DNA from: Chitinophaga sp. GbtcB8
Lineage (GTDB): Bacteria; Bacteroidota; Bacteroidia; Chitinophagales; Chitinophagaceae
NCBI RefSeq assembly: GCF_019091455.1
Contig: NZ_JAGXJN010000001.1
Span: 558,001-622,000, forward strand
Reading direction: 5' to 3'
Length of the DNA stretch: 64,000 nucleotides
A model generated the notes under the pieces. It saw nothing but the letters and a program-made list of their open reading frames with translations, was not told the origin of the DNA and ran no database searches. Both the position numbers and the translations under genes were made by a program. Below, in pieces: positions 16,963-26,573 of this stretch. Each line of letters begins with the position of its first letter. The first letter of the stretch is position 1.

Positions 16963-19779
16963 CTAATACCCCAGTAACTTCTCTGTGCCCAGCATCTTTT
17001 TATTCTTCTCGTCATAAATATTCAGCAAATAAATATTGCCGCTGGTCGCCGGCACCTGCAGCTGCACCTGTGTATTGTTTACAATTCGTTGCTGTTTCAG
17101 CAGCCTGCCCTGCGCATTATACAGGGATATAATATATGTACCTGTGGGCTGAAACCCTTTCAGGGTCAGCTGTCCGCGGAAGGGGTTCGGGTAAATATGG
17201 ATCATCCGTCCCGGTGCATTTACATCAACAATAGCCGTAATGTTGGTTTTATTGATCCTAATGCTATCCGTAGCTGTAGATGTAGTAGTACAGTTATCGC
17301 TGCTGCGCATACGTACATACACCCAGTTATCGCCCAGCTTAAATTCCGATGGCTGCACGGTGGCATTATCATTGGTGCTTTCCATCTGGATCTGATCCGT
17401 GAAATTGCGGTCCCATGCAAAGGTGTATAACGGCAGCTTACCGCCACCGCCTGCATTTGCAGCAGTGATCACTACCGGTATGGTATCTGTTGTAATGGGA
17501 TTCACATTTACCGTAACACTAACATCCGGTGTAACCGGTGCAGTAATGGTAAACTCGCGGGTCAGCTGTTTTTGTGTGGTATCATGCTCAAAAGTAACCG
17601 TGATGGTATGCGTGCCCGCAGCAAGGGTATCTGGTAAAATGGTGAATGTGCTGTCTGCAGCTACCGGCAAATTAGCGGTACCATCCAGCAGCACGCTTAC
17701 TGCAATACCGGAAGTGGTTGCCGGCAGGTTCAGGATTTTCACAGCCTGCGCCCCAGCTGCACCGCAGTAGGTGCTGGCTAAGCCGCTAATAACGGGTTGC
17801 GGCACCGGTACGGTTATTACGCTATCTGTTACATTAATAAATACACTCGCTGTATCTGCCGTATATTCCAGGCCATTACCTGCTACCCAGCGGAGGGTAT
17901 CCGGGCCGGTGTAGGCACTGTCCGGTGTGTACACCAGCTTACTGATATCGGCTTTTGAAATCGTGTAATAGATATTTACAATCTGGTTATTCAATTTAAG
18001 CAAACCATGTTTGGGAAGACCAGGAAATTTAATATCTACCAGCTCGCCCGGACCAGAGAAATTAGATGCAAAATCTTCAGGTTTAAAGGTCAGGGTACTA
18101 TCCGGTTTGGTTTGCTTTTCAAAGCTGCTGATATGATTAACCGGGAGGCTATCCACACTTGCTTTAAAGACGGTATTCCCGATCAGTATATACCATTGGC
18201 CATTATCATAAAAAGAGCGGCTCAATATGGAAGGACTATTACCCGGATTCAGAATAAACGGTATCCGGGTGATCAATGTTCTCATCCCGGCCCTGTTCAA
18301 ATAAAAACGGCCGCTGTCTGCCAGGGATACCATCAGGTTACCTTCTGTATTCAGACGGTCCAGCTTTGGCCTGCTGTTGGCATCTGAAGGGGTATAGTTA
18401 AAGGTGCTTAGCTGCCTTATAGCGCCGCTGGTATCCCGCAGGTTCACCTGGCCAGTCCTGATAAAAGCAGCATAATTGCTGTTCATCTGATAATCCCAGC
18501 CGGAACCGATACCTCCTTCGTCAGTGCCTGGATTTCCCAGGAGTATATTATTTTGCCCGTTGTACAGGTACAGGCCATCTCCCTGATAGATCACATTCTT
18601 TCCATCCGTTATCGGATTATAATTTATAGATCCGGTGCTTAACCGGGAAAACTGGCCATTCTCTAATTTAAATACATCATACAGGGTGCGGAAGGTTTCT
18701 ATATCCAGCGCCACCACACCATTATCTCCTACACTTATGTTACCGAAAAAATAACCCAGCGTGTCGGGAGATATATCCCTGTAAGTAGTGTCACCTGTAG
18801 CCAGGTTTTTCAATCCTACCTGGTTGTTACCAGACCAGGCTATGTAATTATTGGATACGTCAAAAGAAGTACTGTAACCTATGCCTGTTGTAAAAACAAT
18901 CTGCCCGTTCTTCCATTCATATATGCTTCCACCTCCGCCCTGCATCCATACTGCACCCTGGGCGGTTACAAAGCCCTTTTGTATGAGGGTAGTGTTTAAC
19001 ACCATGGTAGATAAAGTAGTACGCTGCCCCGTAACGGCATCTGCCAGCATGGGATGCCCGGTTGCTTTATCAATGTACAATGCTTTATTATATCTGAAAT
19101 CCAGTATCTGCCCGTTCACCTGCAGGTGAGGCGTTATGTAAGGACTGCCTTCAACAAACACCGTAACGGTTCGCTGGGCGGTTCTGCCCAGGCTATCTGT
19201 AGCTACCAGCTTTACGCCCATCTTTCTGCCATTAAAATAGGTAAGGTCCAGCCAGGGCAGGCTATCCTTTCCTGTGCCCAGCACCTGGTTACTGCTGGTA
19301 TTGGCATCATAGGCCGTAATGGTGCAGCTGCCACCCGCTGCAGTACAGCGTGCATGCAACCGGTATATAGGCCGCGCTACCGAAGAATCGGCCAGGCTAT
19401 CTATTGTTAAAGTTATACTGGGATCGTTCAGTGGGCGGTAAATAAATTTAATAGTGGTATCGGCCATATTGTTATTGGCATCTTTTGCGGCAATCACTAA
19501 ACGAAGCGTGTCGCCCGGTAAACCTGCTAAAGACAATCGCCCGCGGTATACACTGGAGCTATTACCAGTAAGATTGATCTGCCGGCCGCCGGCAGCTGCG
19601 GTTGCGGAGGTAACTGCCGCAGGGGCATTTATCACTACGCTTACGTTAATACCTGTATCCTGCCACACACTATTATTCCGTGGCATGCTGTTGGGATCAG
19701 GTAAATACAGGCTAAGAGATTGAGCATGCGCAAAAAAATGGCAGCTCAAAAAGGCAAACAACAGTAGAATTTTGTTCAT
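16963..19779 (-). CDS. Large secreted T9SS cargo protein, paralogue A
   Basis: A signal peptide (MNKILLLFAFLSCHFFAHAQ) starts at 19779, better than an ATG 12 codons upstream. A beta-sandwich region (to about residue 215) precedes a segment with propeller-like repeats (ITDGKNVIYQGDGLYLYNG and similar, about 230-540). A cadherin-like domain of about 100 residues follows (PKHGLLKLNNQIV ... ISKADISKLVYTPDSAYTG), then two Ig-like stretches and a C-terminal T9SS type A sorting domain (YPNPFRGQLTLKGF ... GTEKLLGY). It is exported to the cell surface or medium. No catalytic motif was found; adhesion or surface sensing are guesses. It is a tandem paralogue of the gene at 19895. Confidence 0.88.
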   Translation of the reverse strand: MNKILLLFAFLSCHFFAHAQSLSLYLPDPNSMPRNNSVWQDTGINVSVVINAPAAVTSATAAAGGRQINLTGNSSSVYRGRLSLAGLPGDTLRLVIAAKDANNNMADTTIKFIYRPLNDPSITLTIDSLADSSVARPIYRLHARCTAAGGSCTITAYDANTSSNQVLGTGKDSLPWLDLTYFNGRKMGVKLVATDSLGRTAQRTVTVFVEGSPYITPHLQVNGQILDFRYNKALYIDKATGHPMLADAVTGQRTTLSTMVLNTTLIQKGFVTAQGAVWMQGGGGSIYEWKNGQIVFTTGIGYSTSFDVSNNYIAWSGNNQVGLKNLATGDTTYRDISPDTLGYFFGNISVGDNGVVALDIETFRTLYDVFKLENGQFSRLSTGSINYNPITDGKNVIYQGDGLYLYNGQNNILLGNPGTDEGGIGSGWDYQMNSNYAAFIRTGQVNLRDTSGAIRQLSTFNYTPSDANSRPKLDRLNTEGNLMVSLADSGRFYLNRAGMRTLITRIPFILNPGNSPSILSRSFYDNGQWYILIGNTVFKASVDSLPVNHISSFEKQTKPDSTLTFKPEDFASNFSGPGELVDIKFPGLPKHGLLKLNNQIVNIYYTISKADISKLVYTPDSAYTGPDTLRWVAGNGLEYTADTASVFINVTDSVITVPVPQPVISGLASTYCGAAGAQAVKILNLPATTSGIAVSVLLDGTANLPVAADSTFTILPDTLAAGTHTITVTFEHDTTQKQLTREFTITAPVTPDVSVTVNVNPITTDTIPVVITAANAGGGGKLPLYTFAWDRNFTDQIQMESTNDNATVQPSEFKLGDNWVYVRMRSSDNCTTTSTATDSIRINKTNITAIVDVNAPGRMIHIYPNPFRGQLTLKGFQPTGTYIISLYNAQGRLLKQQRIVNNTQVQLQVPATSGNIYLLNIYDEKNKKMLGTEKLLGY

Positions 19780-19835
19780 GGGAAAAGAGGTTTTGCAATA
19801 TGAGGTTGTTTCCAATGATACTCATTCTAAAAGAA

Positions 19836-19865
19836 ATAAGGTATACTTGAACAAGTATACCTTAT
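19836..19865 (-). terminator. Perfect 30-bp inverted repeat between the T9SS paralogues
   Basis: Two 14-base arms (ATAAGGTATACTTG and its complement) are separated by only two bases. Read on the minus strand the hairpin comes 30 bases after the stop of paralogue B and is followed by TTCTTTT, so it can act as a rho-independent terminator. It lies 57 bases upstream of the paralogue A start, so it would uncouple the two genes; it could also be a binding site. Confidence 0.65.
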
Positions 19866-19894
19866 CACATAATTTATCTAGTATTACTATGTAA

Positions 19895-22417
19895 TTAGTA
19901 ACCTACCAGTTTTTCTGTTCCCAATACTTTTTTCTTCTTCTCGTCATATACATTTAACAGGTAAATAGCACCGCTGGCAGACTGCACCTGCAGCTGTGCT
20001 TTTGTATTATTCACTACTTTTTGCCGCAATATCAGCTTACCCTGTATGTTGTACAATGAAATAATGTAAGACCGGGTTAGCTGTAAACCGTATACATTGA
20101 TCTGCTCCCGGAAAGGATTGGGATAAATGCGGATAGATTGCCCCGGCGCATCTACATCTACAATAGCCGTAATGCTGCTCCTGTTTATTTTAATGCTGTC
20201 TATAGCAGTAGCCGCGGTGTAGCAGCTTTCACTGGTACGCAGACGTACATATACCCAGTTATCACCCAGCTTAAAGGCTGCCGGTGATACAGTTACATGA
20301 TCGCTGCTGCTTTCTATCTGCAGCTGGTCCGTGAAGTTACGGTCCCATGCAAAGGTGTATAGCGGCAGCTTACCACCTCCGGATACATTGGTGGCTGTAA
20401 TTACAACAGGCGTATCGCTTACAATAGGATTGATGTTGCTGATTACAGCTACTTCAGGTGTTACCGCAGCAGTAACCGTAAAGGTTTTAGATATTTCTTT
20501 ATGCAAGGTATCCTTGCTAAACGTTACCGTTACGGTATGGGTACCGGTACTGAGCGTAGCAGGCGTAAAGGAGAATGTACTATCTGCAGCAACCGGCAGG
20601 TTGGTAGTATCATCCAGTGATGCAGTTACCGTAATACCGGATGCAGGCGCAGGCGGGTTGCCGATCTTACCCTGCTGTGCGTCACCGGCACCGCAATAGG
20701 TGGCCAGTAACCCGCTGATAACCGGCTGCGGTATGTTGGTGGTGGTATCTGTTACAACAGTAGTATCTGTGTTCACAGTGAATAAAGTATTCCCGATCAA
20801 TAAATACCATTTACCATTATCGTAAAAGGAGCGGCTCAGGATACCTTCTGATTCAGTATACCTTTCCGGCATAGTAGTGATACGTTTGCGCACGCCTGCT
20901 GCGTTTACAAAAAAGCGCCCGCTATCCCTGGTAGACATCATCAGCTCTTTTTTGTCATTTAACAGGTCTATCCTCACGCGGTTATCGCAAGAGGGACAAT
21001 AATTAAATGCGCTTACCTCATGCACCACACCGGATGTATCCCGCACTACCACCTGGCCATTCCGTACAAAGGCAACAATTTTGTTGTTCACCTGGTAATC
21101 TGCATTTTTTGCCAGTACCGAAGGATCCGGTGCACCGGATCCAAAGGCACCTGGTAGCTTAACATCACCCGGTGAGCCTAATAATAGATCGCTCTGCCCA
21201 TTATTTAAATATATGTTAGGGCCCCCGCTGAAGTACACTACATTAGTACCATCTGTAAGCGGCGCTCCTTGTATATTGTCTGGTGAACTCAAAGGAGTTA
21301 CCTGCCCGTTTTGATACTTATAAGATAGCCAACCCGGGCCTATGCCGGTTTGTGCGTCAAACACTACTAGGCCGTTATCTGCCACATCTACATTCCCGTC
21401 AAAGAACTGGCGTGGACAAGGCGCCATGGTCGTATCGCCGGTGGCCAGGTTCCGGAATACGATCTTAGCATCAGACGTTACATAGGTAGCATAATTACCA
21501 TTAGGGGAAACAGCCGTGTACAATGCCTTGGTATGTAGATCCACCTGTCCGTTCTTCCATATATACAGGGAATCCAGCCGGTATTTGAACATAGCGCCTC
21601 CCGGAATTACAAAAGCATTTCCATTAGCACTAGACAGAGCCAGTGTTTGGTTCACCAATGGCGCGCTGCGCTGTCCTGTAACGCCATTTACCAGCAGCGG
21701 ATAGCCGGTACCGCTATCTGCCACCAGTGCTTTGTTATCCTTGAAATCCAGTATGGTTCCCCGTGTGGTCAGGTAAGGCGTTAAATAAGGGCTGCTTTCC
21801 ACAAATACAGTCAGCAACTTTTCTGCAGTACGCCCTACAGTATCTGTAGCCACCAGCTTTAATTTCAGACGGGTGCCGTTGTAAACAGAAAGGTCCATTA
21901 CAGGAATGCTATCATTTGCGCTGGCTATTGGCTGGTTATTATCACTCAGATTATATACATTAATAGTGCCGCTGCCCGCTGCGGTAGTACACTTTGCATG
22001 TAACGGGAACAAAGGCCGGGCCACTGAAGAATCAGCCAGTTCTGCTACCGTTAGCGAAATACTGGGATCATTTAGCGGTCTGAAAATAAACGTAACACTG
22101 GTATCACCGGTATTACTGGCAGCATCAGTAGCAGCAATGACCAGTGTAAGCGTATCGCCCGGTACGCCCTGCAGGGAAAGATGCCCGCGAAAGGCGCCTG
22201 CTAAGTTCTGCAAATTGATCTGTCGGCCGGCAACAGCTGCAGTGGCAGTAGTTACCTGGGCAGTTGCATACACGACCACATTCAGGTCAATGGCCGTGTC
22301 CTTCCAGACACTGTTAGGTGCAGGCACGTTAGGGCTGGAAAAAGAAAAGGAAATATTCTGGGCTGATAAAACAAATGGACTGATCAGAAAAGTTAACAAC
22401 AGTAAAAATCTATTCAT
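19895..22417 (-). CDS. Large secreted T9SS cargo protein, paralogue B
   Basis: The 840-residue product starts with a signal peptide (MNRFLLLLTFLISPFVLSAQ) and follows paralogue A in order and wording: beta-sandwich N terminus, DPSISLTVAELADSSVARPL, propeller-like repeats with KNGQVDLHTKALYTAV, and a C-terminal T9SS sorting domain (YPNPFREQINVYGLQL ... GTEKLVGY). It lacks the roughly 100-residue cadherin-like domain that paralogue A has before the Ig-like part. This points to duplication followed by domain gain or loss. No enzyme motif was recognised. Its function is unknown; surface attachment is a reasonable guess. Confidence 0.88.
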   Translation of the reverse strand: MNRFLLLLTFLISPFVLSAQNISFSFSSPNVPAPNSVWKDTAIDLNVVVYATAQVTTATAAVAGRQINLQNLAGAFRGHLSLQGVPGDTLTLVIAATDAASNTGDTSVTFIFRPLNDPSISLTVAELADSSVARPLFPLHAKCTTAAGSGTINVYNLSDNNQPIASANDSIPVMDLSVYNGTRLKLKLVATDTVGRTAEKLLTVFVESSPYLTPYLTTRGTILDFKDNKALVADSGTGYPLLVNGVTGQRSAPLVNQTLALSSANGNAFVIPGGAMFKYRLDSLYIWKNGQVDLHTKALYTAVSPNGNYATYVTSDAKIVFRNLATGDTTMAPCPRQFFDGNVDVADNGLVVFDAQTGIGPGWLSYKYQNGQVTPLSSPDNIQGAPLTDGTNVVYFSGGPNIYLNNGQSDLLLGSPGDVKLPGAFGSGAPDPSVLAKNADYQVNNKIVAFVRNGQVVVRDTSGVVHEVSAFNYCPSCDNRVRIDLLNDKKELMMSTRDSGRFFVNAAGVRKRITTMPERYTESEGILSRSFYDNGKWYLLIGNTLFTVNTDTTVVTDTTTNIPQPVISGLLATYCGAGDAQQGKIGNPPAPASGITVTASLDDTTNLPVAADSTFSFTPATLSTGTHTVTVTFSKDTLHKEISKTFTVTAAVTPEVAVISNINPIVSDTPVVITATNVSGGGKLPLYTFAWDRNFTDQLQIESSSDHVTVSPAAFKLGDNWVYVRLRTSESCYTAATAIDSIKINRSSITAIVDVDAPGQSIRIYPNPFREQINVYGLQLTRSYIISLYNIQGKLILRQKVVNNTKAQLQVQSASGAIYLLNVYDEKKKKVLGTEKLVGY

Positions 22418-22622
22418 GGGTACACGGTTTACGCAGGTTTACATATAATATAAATATACTAATTTAAATCGGAATTCATCTCATACCAGGGCTGAAACAG
22501 CTGACTATCAAACGTTATTATTTCACCACTCTTTACTCCATAATAATATACCCTACAACGAAATAGTATAAGCCAGGGTTACCTGTAAGCCATAAATATT
22601 AACAGTAATTAACACAGTATTT

Positions 22623-24578
22623 CTAAGAAGGTATAATACGTTTTAACTGCAGGTTCGTAATAGGCGCTACCACCAGTGGATACTTCTCAATGGTTACATA
22701 GCTTGAATCCAGGCCAAAACCACGTTCCTCTGAAAGGCTGATCTTTTTCAGGAAAAAGTACATCCGCATCACCATTCTTTCATACAGCGGCAGGTCATTA
22801 TCATGGGAAAGGAATTTTTCCATTACTATAAACTGGAAGTCCCCTACCACGTTGTTCTTGCTTAAAGATTCGTAACGGCTGGTAATATTCACTTCCTTGT
22901 TACGCACCATATCTTCCACCACCATACGGAACATAAGGTTAATGCGTTGTTCCACTTTAAAGCCCAGGCGGAACTCTACCCGTATCACTTCATTAGGAAT
23001 AATCGTTTGTACGGAATACTCGCTCAGGTAAGGTTCATCCACCACATCCACGTGCACAAACCAGTAAATATCCGCCCGTTTGGGCTTTTTATTGAGGATG
23101 GAGTAAATAACCTTGTGCTCAATTTCCTTTGGGTTATCGGCACTGCTCATGTACACCAGGTGGGTAGCATATTTAGGGATGGAAGTATCATTACTCAGCT
23201 CCTGCAAAATAGGCAGGTAATCTTCCAGCCTTACAAACTCCACATAACGGTTCTTGATCTTCCTCGATTTAAACCATACGATCATTACCACAAACAAGCC
23301 GCCGGCTACCACCACGGTTACATAACCGCCGTGCATAAATTTCACCAGGTTGGCAAACAGGAAAGAGAATTCAATGGTGAGGTAGATGATCAGGTATATT
23401 AATACCCAGGCCACCCGTACCCGTCGCGTGTATAGGTAAAAGGCAAACAGGCAAGAGGTCATGAGCATACAAATGGTTATGGATAAACCATATGCCGCCT
23501 CCATGGCGCTGGATTCCCGGAAGATCAATACAATGGCGGTACAGCCCACAAACAGCATTACGTTAATGCCGGGTATAAACAGCTGTCCACGCATTTCTGT
23601 AGGGTAGTTCACCTTCAGCTTGGGCCACAGGTTCAGGCGCATAGCTTCAGAGATCAGGGTAAATGAGCCTGTGATCAATGCCTGGCTGGCAATAATGGAG
23701 GCCATGGTGGCTATTAATACGCCAAAGATCACAAACCACTCCGGCATAATAGTAAAGAACGGGTTCTGATCTTTTGGCAGTATCTGACCGCGCTGTGTAA
23801 GCAGCCAGGCGCCCTGCCCCAGGTAGTTCAGGATCAAACAAAGCTTTACAAAAACCCAGGATACACGGATGTTACCGCGGCCGCAGTGGCCAAGGTCAGA
23901 GTACAGGGCTTCCGCTCCTGTGGTACACAGGAACACCGCCCCCAGTATTAAAAATCCTTTAGGGTAAGTTGTTAACAGCTCAATGGCATAGTGCGGGCTG
24001 AATGCTTTTAATACTGACAGGTCATCTGCCACATGTACAGAACCTAATATGCCCAGCATGGCAAACCATACCATCATAATAGGCCCAAACATTTTACCAA
24101 TAGTTATGGTGCCAAATTGCTGCATGAAAAACATTCCGGCAATAATAGCCAGTACGATCTTTACAATGGTGAACTCACTAAGGTCTTTAAACACTTCCAG
24201 GGTTCGCAAACCTTCAATAGCAGAGGTAACGGTGATGGGGGGAGTAATAATACCGTCGGCCAGCAGGGCAGCGCCGCCTATCATCCCGAAAATAACCGCC
24301 CATTTGGCGTGCCGCCGTACCAGGGCATAGAGCGAGAAGATACCGCCTTCCCCCTTGTTATCGGCCTGCAGGGTTAATATTACATATTTAATGGTGGTTT
24401 GTAATGTCAGGGTCCATATGATACAGGAAATACCACCAATTACCAGTAGATCGCTGATAGGGTTAGTTCCCATAATAGCCTTGAACACATATAGCGGAGA
24501 AGTCCCAATGTCGCCGTATATAATCCCTAATGCAACTACAAAACCGGCAAGGCTAATCTTATTTATGTCAACTTTCAC
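22623..24578 (-). CDS. kup: KUP-family potassium uptake transporter
   Basis: Kup imports K+ with protons across the inner membrane. The N terminus LAGFVVALGIIYGDIGTSPLYVFKAI is the family signature, and about 12 membrane helices follow (for example TTGAEALYSDLGHCGRGNIR in the conserved loop). A soluble C-terminal domain of about 190 residues begins near residue 455. The length of 651 is usual. A possible -7 element (TAATTTTG on the minus strand, 24607-24614) lies 30 bases upstream of the start, but no -33 element was found at the right distance. Confidence 0.96.
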   Translation of the reverse strand: MKVDINKISLAGFVVALGIIYGDIGTSPLYVFKAIMGTNPISDLLVIGGISCIIWTLTLQTTIKYVILTLQADNKGEGGIFSLYALVRRHAKWAVIFGMIGGAALLADGIITPPITVTSAIEGLRTLEVFKDLSEFTIVKIVLAIIAGMFFMQQFGTITIGKMFGPIMMVWFAMLGILGSVHVADDLSVLKAFSPHYAIELLTTYPKGFLILGAVFLCTTGAEALYSDLGHCGRGNIRVSWVFVKLCLILNYLGQGAWLLTQRGQILPKDQNPFFTIMPEWFVIFGVLIATMASIIASQALITGSFTLISEAMRLNLWPKLKVNYPTEMRGQLFIPGINVMLFVGCTAIVLIFRESSAMEAAYGLSITICMLMTSCLFAFYLYTRRVRVAWVLIYLIIYLTIEFSFLFANLVKFMHGGYVTVVVAGGLFVVMIVWFKSRKIKNRYVEFVRLEDYLPILQELSNDTSIPKYATHLVYMSSADNPKEIEHKVIYSILNKKPKRADIYWFVHVDVVDEPYLSEYSVQTIIPNEVIRVEFRLGFKVEQRINLMFRMVVEDMVRNKEVNITSRYESLSKNNVVGDFQFIVMEKFLSHDNDLPLYERMVMRMYFFLKKISLSEERGFGLDSSYVTIEKYPLVVAPITNLQLKRIIPS

Positions 24579-24656
24579 GAGTGAAATAATTAATTAAAAA
24601 AGCCAACAAAATTACAGCAATATATTGACAATAGTGATTATTCCCCTAAATAAGAA

Positions 24657-24693
24657 AGTCCCCCGTTACAGCATTACACCGTAACGGGGGACT
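24657..24693 (-). terminator. Rho-independent terminator after the OmpA gene
   Basis: The 13-base arms AGTCCCCCGTTAC (24657-24669) and GTAACGGGGGACT (24681-24693) are perfectly complementary with an 11-base loop. On the minus strand the stem is followed by TTCTTATTT. It lies 35 bases after the stop of the OmpA-family gene and upstream of kup, so it ends the OmpA transcript. Confidence 0.85.
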
Positions 24694-24727
24694 CTTTTAA
24701 TATCTCTACGTGTGATACACCACCGTA

Positions 24728-26281
24728 TTAGTTAGCAGGAGCTAAATCTACAGTGCTGGACTCACCAGGAGTGTTTTGTTTGATGAAACGACCGCGGTCA
24801 ATACCTTGCTTGTCAGCCAGGTAGTCGATCACAGCGTCAACACGGCGGCTGCTCAGGTCAACACCACCTTTTTTGCCTTTGGCACCAGCGTGGCCGGTAA
24901 CCAGTACATTACACTCAGGGCTGGTTCTCAGCGTATTAGCTACGCTAGACAGGATAGCTTCGTTGTCAGAAGATATCTTAGTAGAGCTACCTTTGAATGC
25001 AACGCTAGGCAGAACGATGCTAGCACAAGCAGGTTTCTGAGTCATGTTTTTGCAGCACTCAGGATCCGGGCACTTACCAACACCATCAGCGTCAACCGGC
25101 TGGCAGTAAGTCGGAGTGATCAGTTGTTTATCCTTGAAGTCAGGTACACCGTCACCATCAGTATCTTTAGCTACACCATGAACATCTACAGGAGCACCTG
25201 CAGGTGTGTTAGGCTCGCGGTCGAACTGGTCGGTTACACCATCACCATCAGCATCAGGTAGTACCGGAGTAGGCAGCTTCATGTGACGGGGAGAGCTCAG
25301 CTCATTGTAGGCATAATCCAGCGGGTTGATCCACCACAGCGGCTCAACACGTTTGTTGGGGTTACCCAGGTTAAAGTTCAGACGAACGCTGGTGTAGGAG
25401 AAGAAATCCTTGCTAGCGTCATAAGGACCTGAATTGTAACCGTCTAAGTAATCATCAAACGGCATAGTCAGTTTTTCTTCTATACCGATGTTGAAACGCT
25501 TAGATACTTTGAACGCAACACCAGTACCGAAGTCAACAGCATGACGCCACAGTTGGTTGTCGCTTTTACGGCCAATCTGAGCTCTGTTACCCTGAGAAGG
25601 TGCATTATTCTCATAATCACCATCCAAGATATTTTTGATCTGATCTTTAATGTCTTTGCGTTTGCCAGAGAAATTTACGCCGCTAAAATCATAACCTGCG
25701 CCGTTAGCATCACGTGCATCTACGTCAACATCAACCAGCATTAAGCTATAACCAGCAAATACGTACCAGTTAGTTTTAGGCTGAGATTTGTAGAACAGGA
25801 TGTTGCTCAGGGAGGCAATCATGTCCAGAGACAGCTGATGCGTCTGAGTTTTGTAGTTGGGAACGATCATGCCGCCGTTAAGCGCAGCAGTAGGACCCCA
25901 GGCGGTGTTACCACCAGCAAAGTTAGCCGGACGTAATTGGTAATCCAGGCCTTTATCGATAGAACCGGTATACTCAGCTCTTACAGAGAAAGTATGACCT
26001 AATGCTTTTCTCAAAGAGAGACCGCCACCGAAGCCCGGTTTAGCGTCCATGTCACCTCTAATGAAATGGTAACCACCATGAAAACCTAATTCCCACATGC
26101 TACGGGGTTTAGCAGGGTAATCATACTGATGGTTAACGAAGTTGTTTTGCTGTGCAGCTCTGGATGCAGGAACCTTGGAGGAGTCAAGTGCATCGTAGTT
26201 AGGCTGAACTTGTGCAAAACCAGTAGACGCCGCTAGTAAACTCATAGCGCCTGCTAGTAATAAGTACTTTTTGCTTGCCAT
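24728..26281 (-). CDS. OmpA-family outer membrane protein with calcium-binding repeats
   Basis: A signal peptide (LLLAGAMSLLAASTGFAQ) precedes a beta-barrel-like region of about 320 residues with many aromatic strands. Next come calcium-binding thrombospondin-3-type repeats (DADGDGVTDQFD, DTDGDGVPDFKD) and a C-terminal OmpA domain (about 410-505) that should hold peptidoglycan: LSSRRVDAVIDYL. The usual GHTD motif reads GHAG here, so one common acidic residue is absent. The protein anchors the outer membrane to the wall. A perfect Bacteroidota promoter lies upstream, and codon use is strongly optimised, so it is probably abundant. Confidence 0.93.
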   Translation of the reverse strand: MASKKYLLLAGAMSLLAASTGFAQVQPNYDALDSSKVPASRAAQQNNFVNHQYDYPAKPRSMWELGFHGGYHFIRGDMDAKPGFGGGLSLRKALGHTFSVRAEYTGSIDKGLDYQLRPANFAGGNTAWGPTAALNGGMIVPNYKTQTHQLSLDMIASLSNILFYKSQPKTNWYVFAGYSLMLVDVDVDARDANGAGYDFSGVNFSGKRKDIKDQIKNILDGDYENNAPSQGNRAQIGRKSDNQLWRHAVDFGTGVAFKVSKRFNIGIEEKLTMPFDDYLDGYNSGPYDASKDFFSYTSVRLNFNLGNPNKRVEPLWWINPLDYAYNELSSPRHMKLPTPVLPDADGDGVTDQFDREPNTPAGAPVDVHGVAKDTDGDGVPDFKDKQLITPTYCQPVDADGVGKCPDPECCKNMTQKPACASIVLPSVAFKGSSTKISSDNEAILSSVANTLRTSPECNVLVTGHAGAKGKKGGVDLSSRRVDAVIDYLADKQGIDRGRFIKQNTPGESSTVDLAPAN

Positions 26282-26338
26282 AATTGTTTTCTATTTAAAA
26301 ACTGTTAAAGATTTACTAATAACCCGTTTTTTACCAGG

Positions 26339-26369
26339 CAAAGGTAAAAATCAAAAATGAATATACAAA
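26339..26369 (-). promoter_or_regulatory. Consensus Bacteroidota promoter of the OmpA gene
   Basis: On the minus strand TTTG (26366-26369) is followed after exactly 19 bases by TACCTTTG (26339-26346), a full match to the TTTG-N19-TAnnTTTG consensus of the major sigma factor in this phylum. It predicts a 5' leader of roughly 50 bases before the start codon at 26281. The rest of the 292-base divergent spacer to 26573 is AT-rich with no other element recognised. Confidence 0.85.
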
Positions 26370-26573
26370 TTTTTCTTACAATATTATTTTCATTGATAAC
26401 TCGCTCAATATTAGAGCTTAGGTAAAACAATTGTTATACCTTAATTTGCCTATTTGTTATCGTAATATTAATGCGATGTTAAAGCAATGTTATTCCGATA
26501 TCTACAAATTAGGGGCCAAATTGTTAAAACTTTGATATTTTAGGCATAGCTTAGCAATCTTTTTTATTGATAC

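Noticed and set aside
24776..25261. A 161-codon frame opposite the OmpA gene
   Set aside because: It is antisense to a gene with strong codon bias and clear domains, and the translation has no recognisable protein character.
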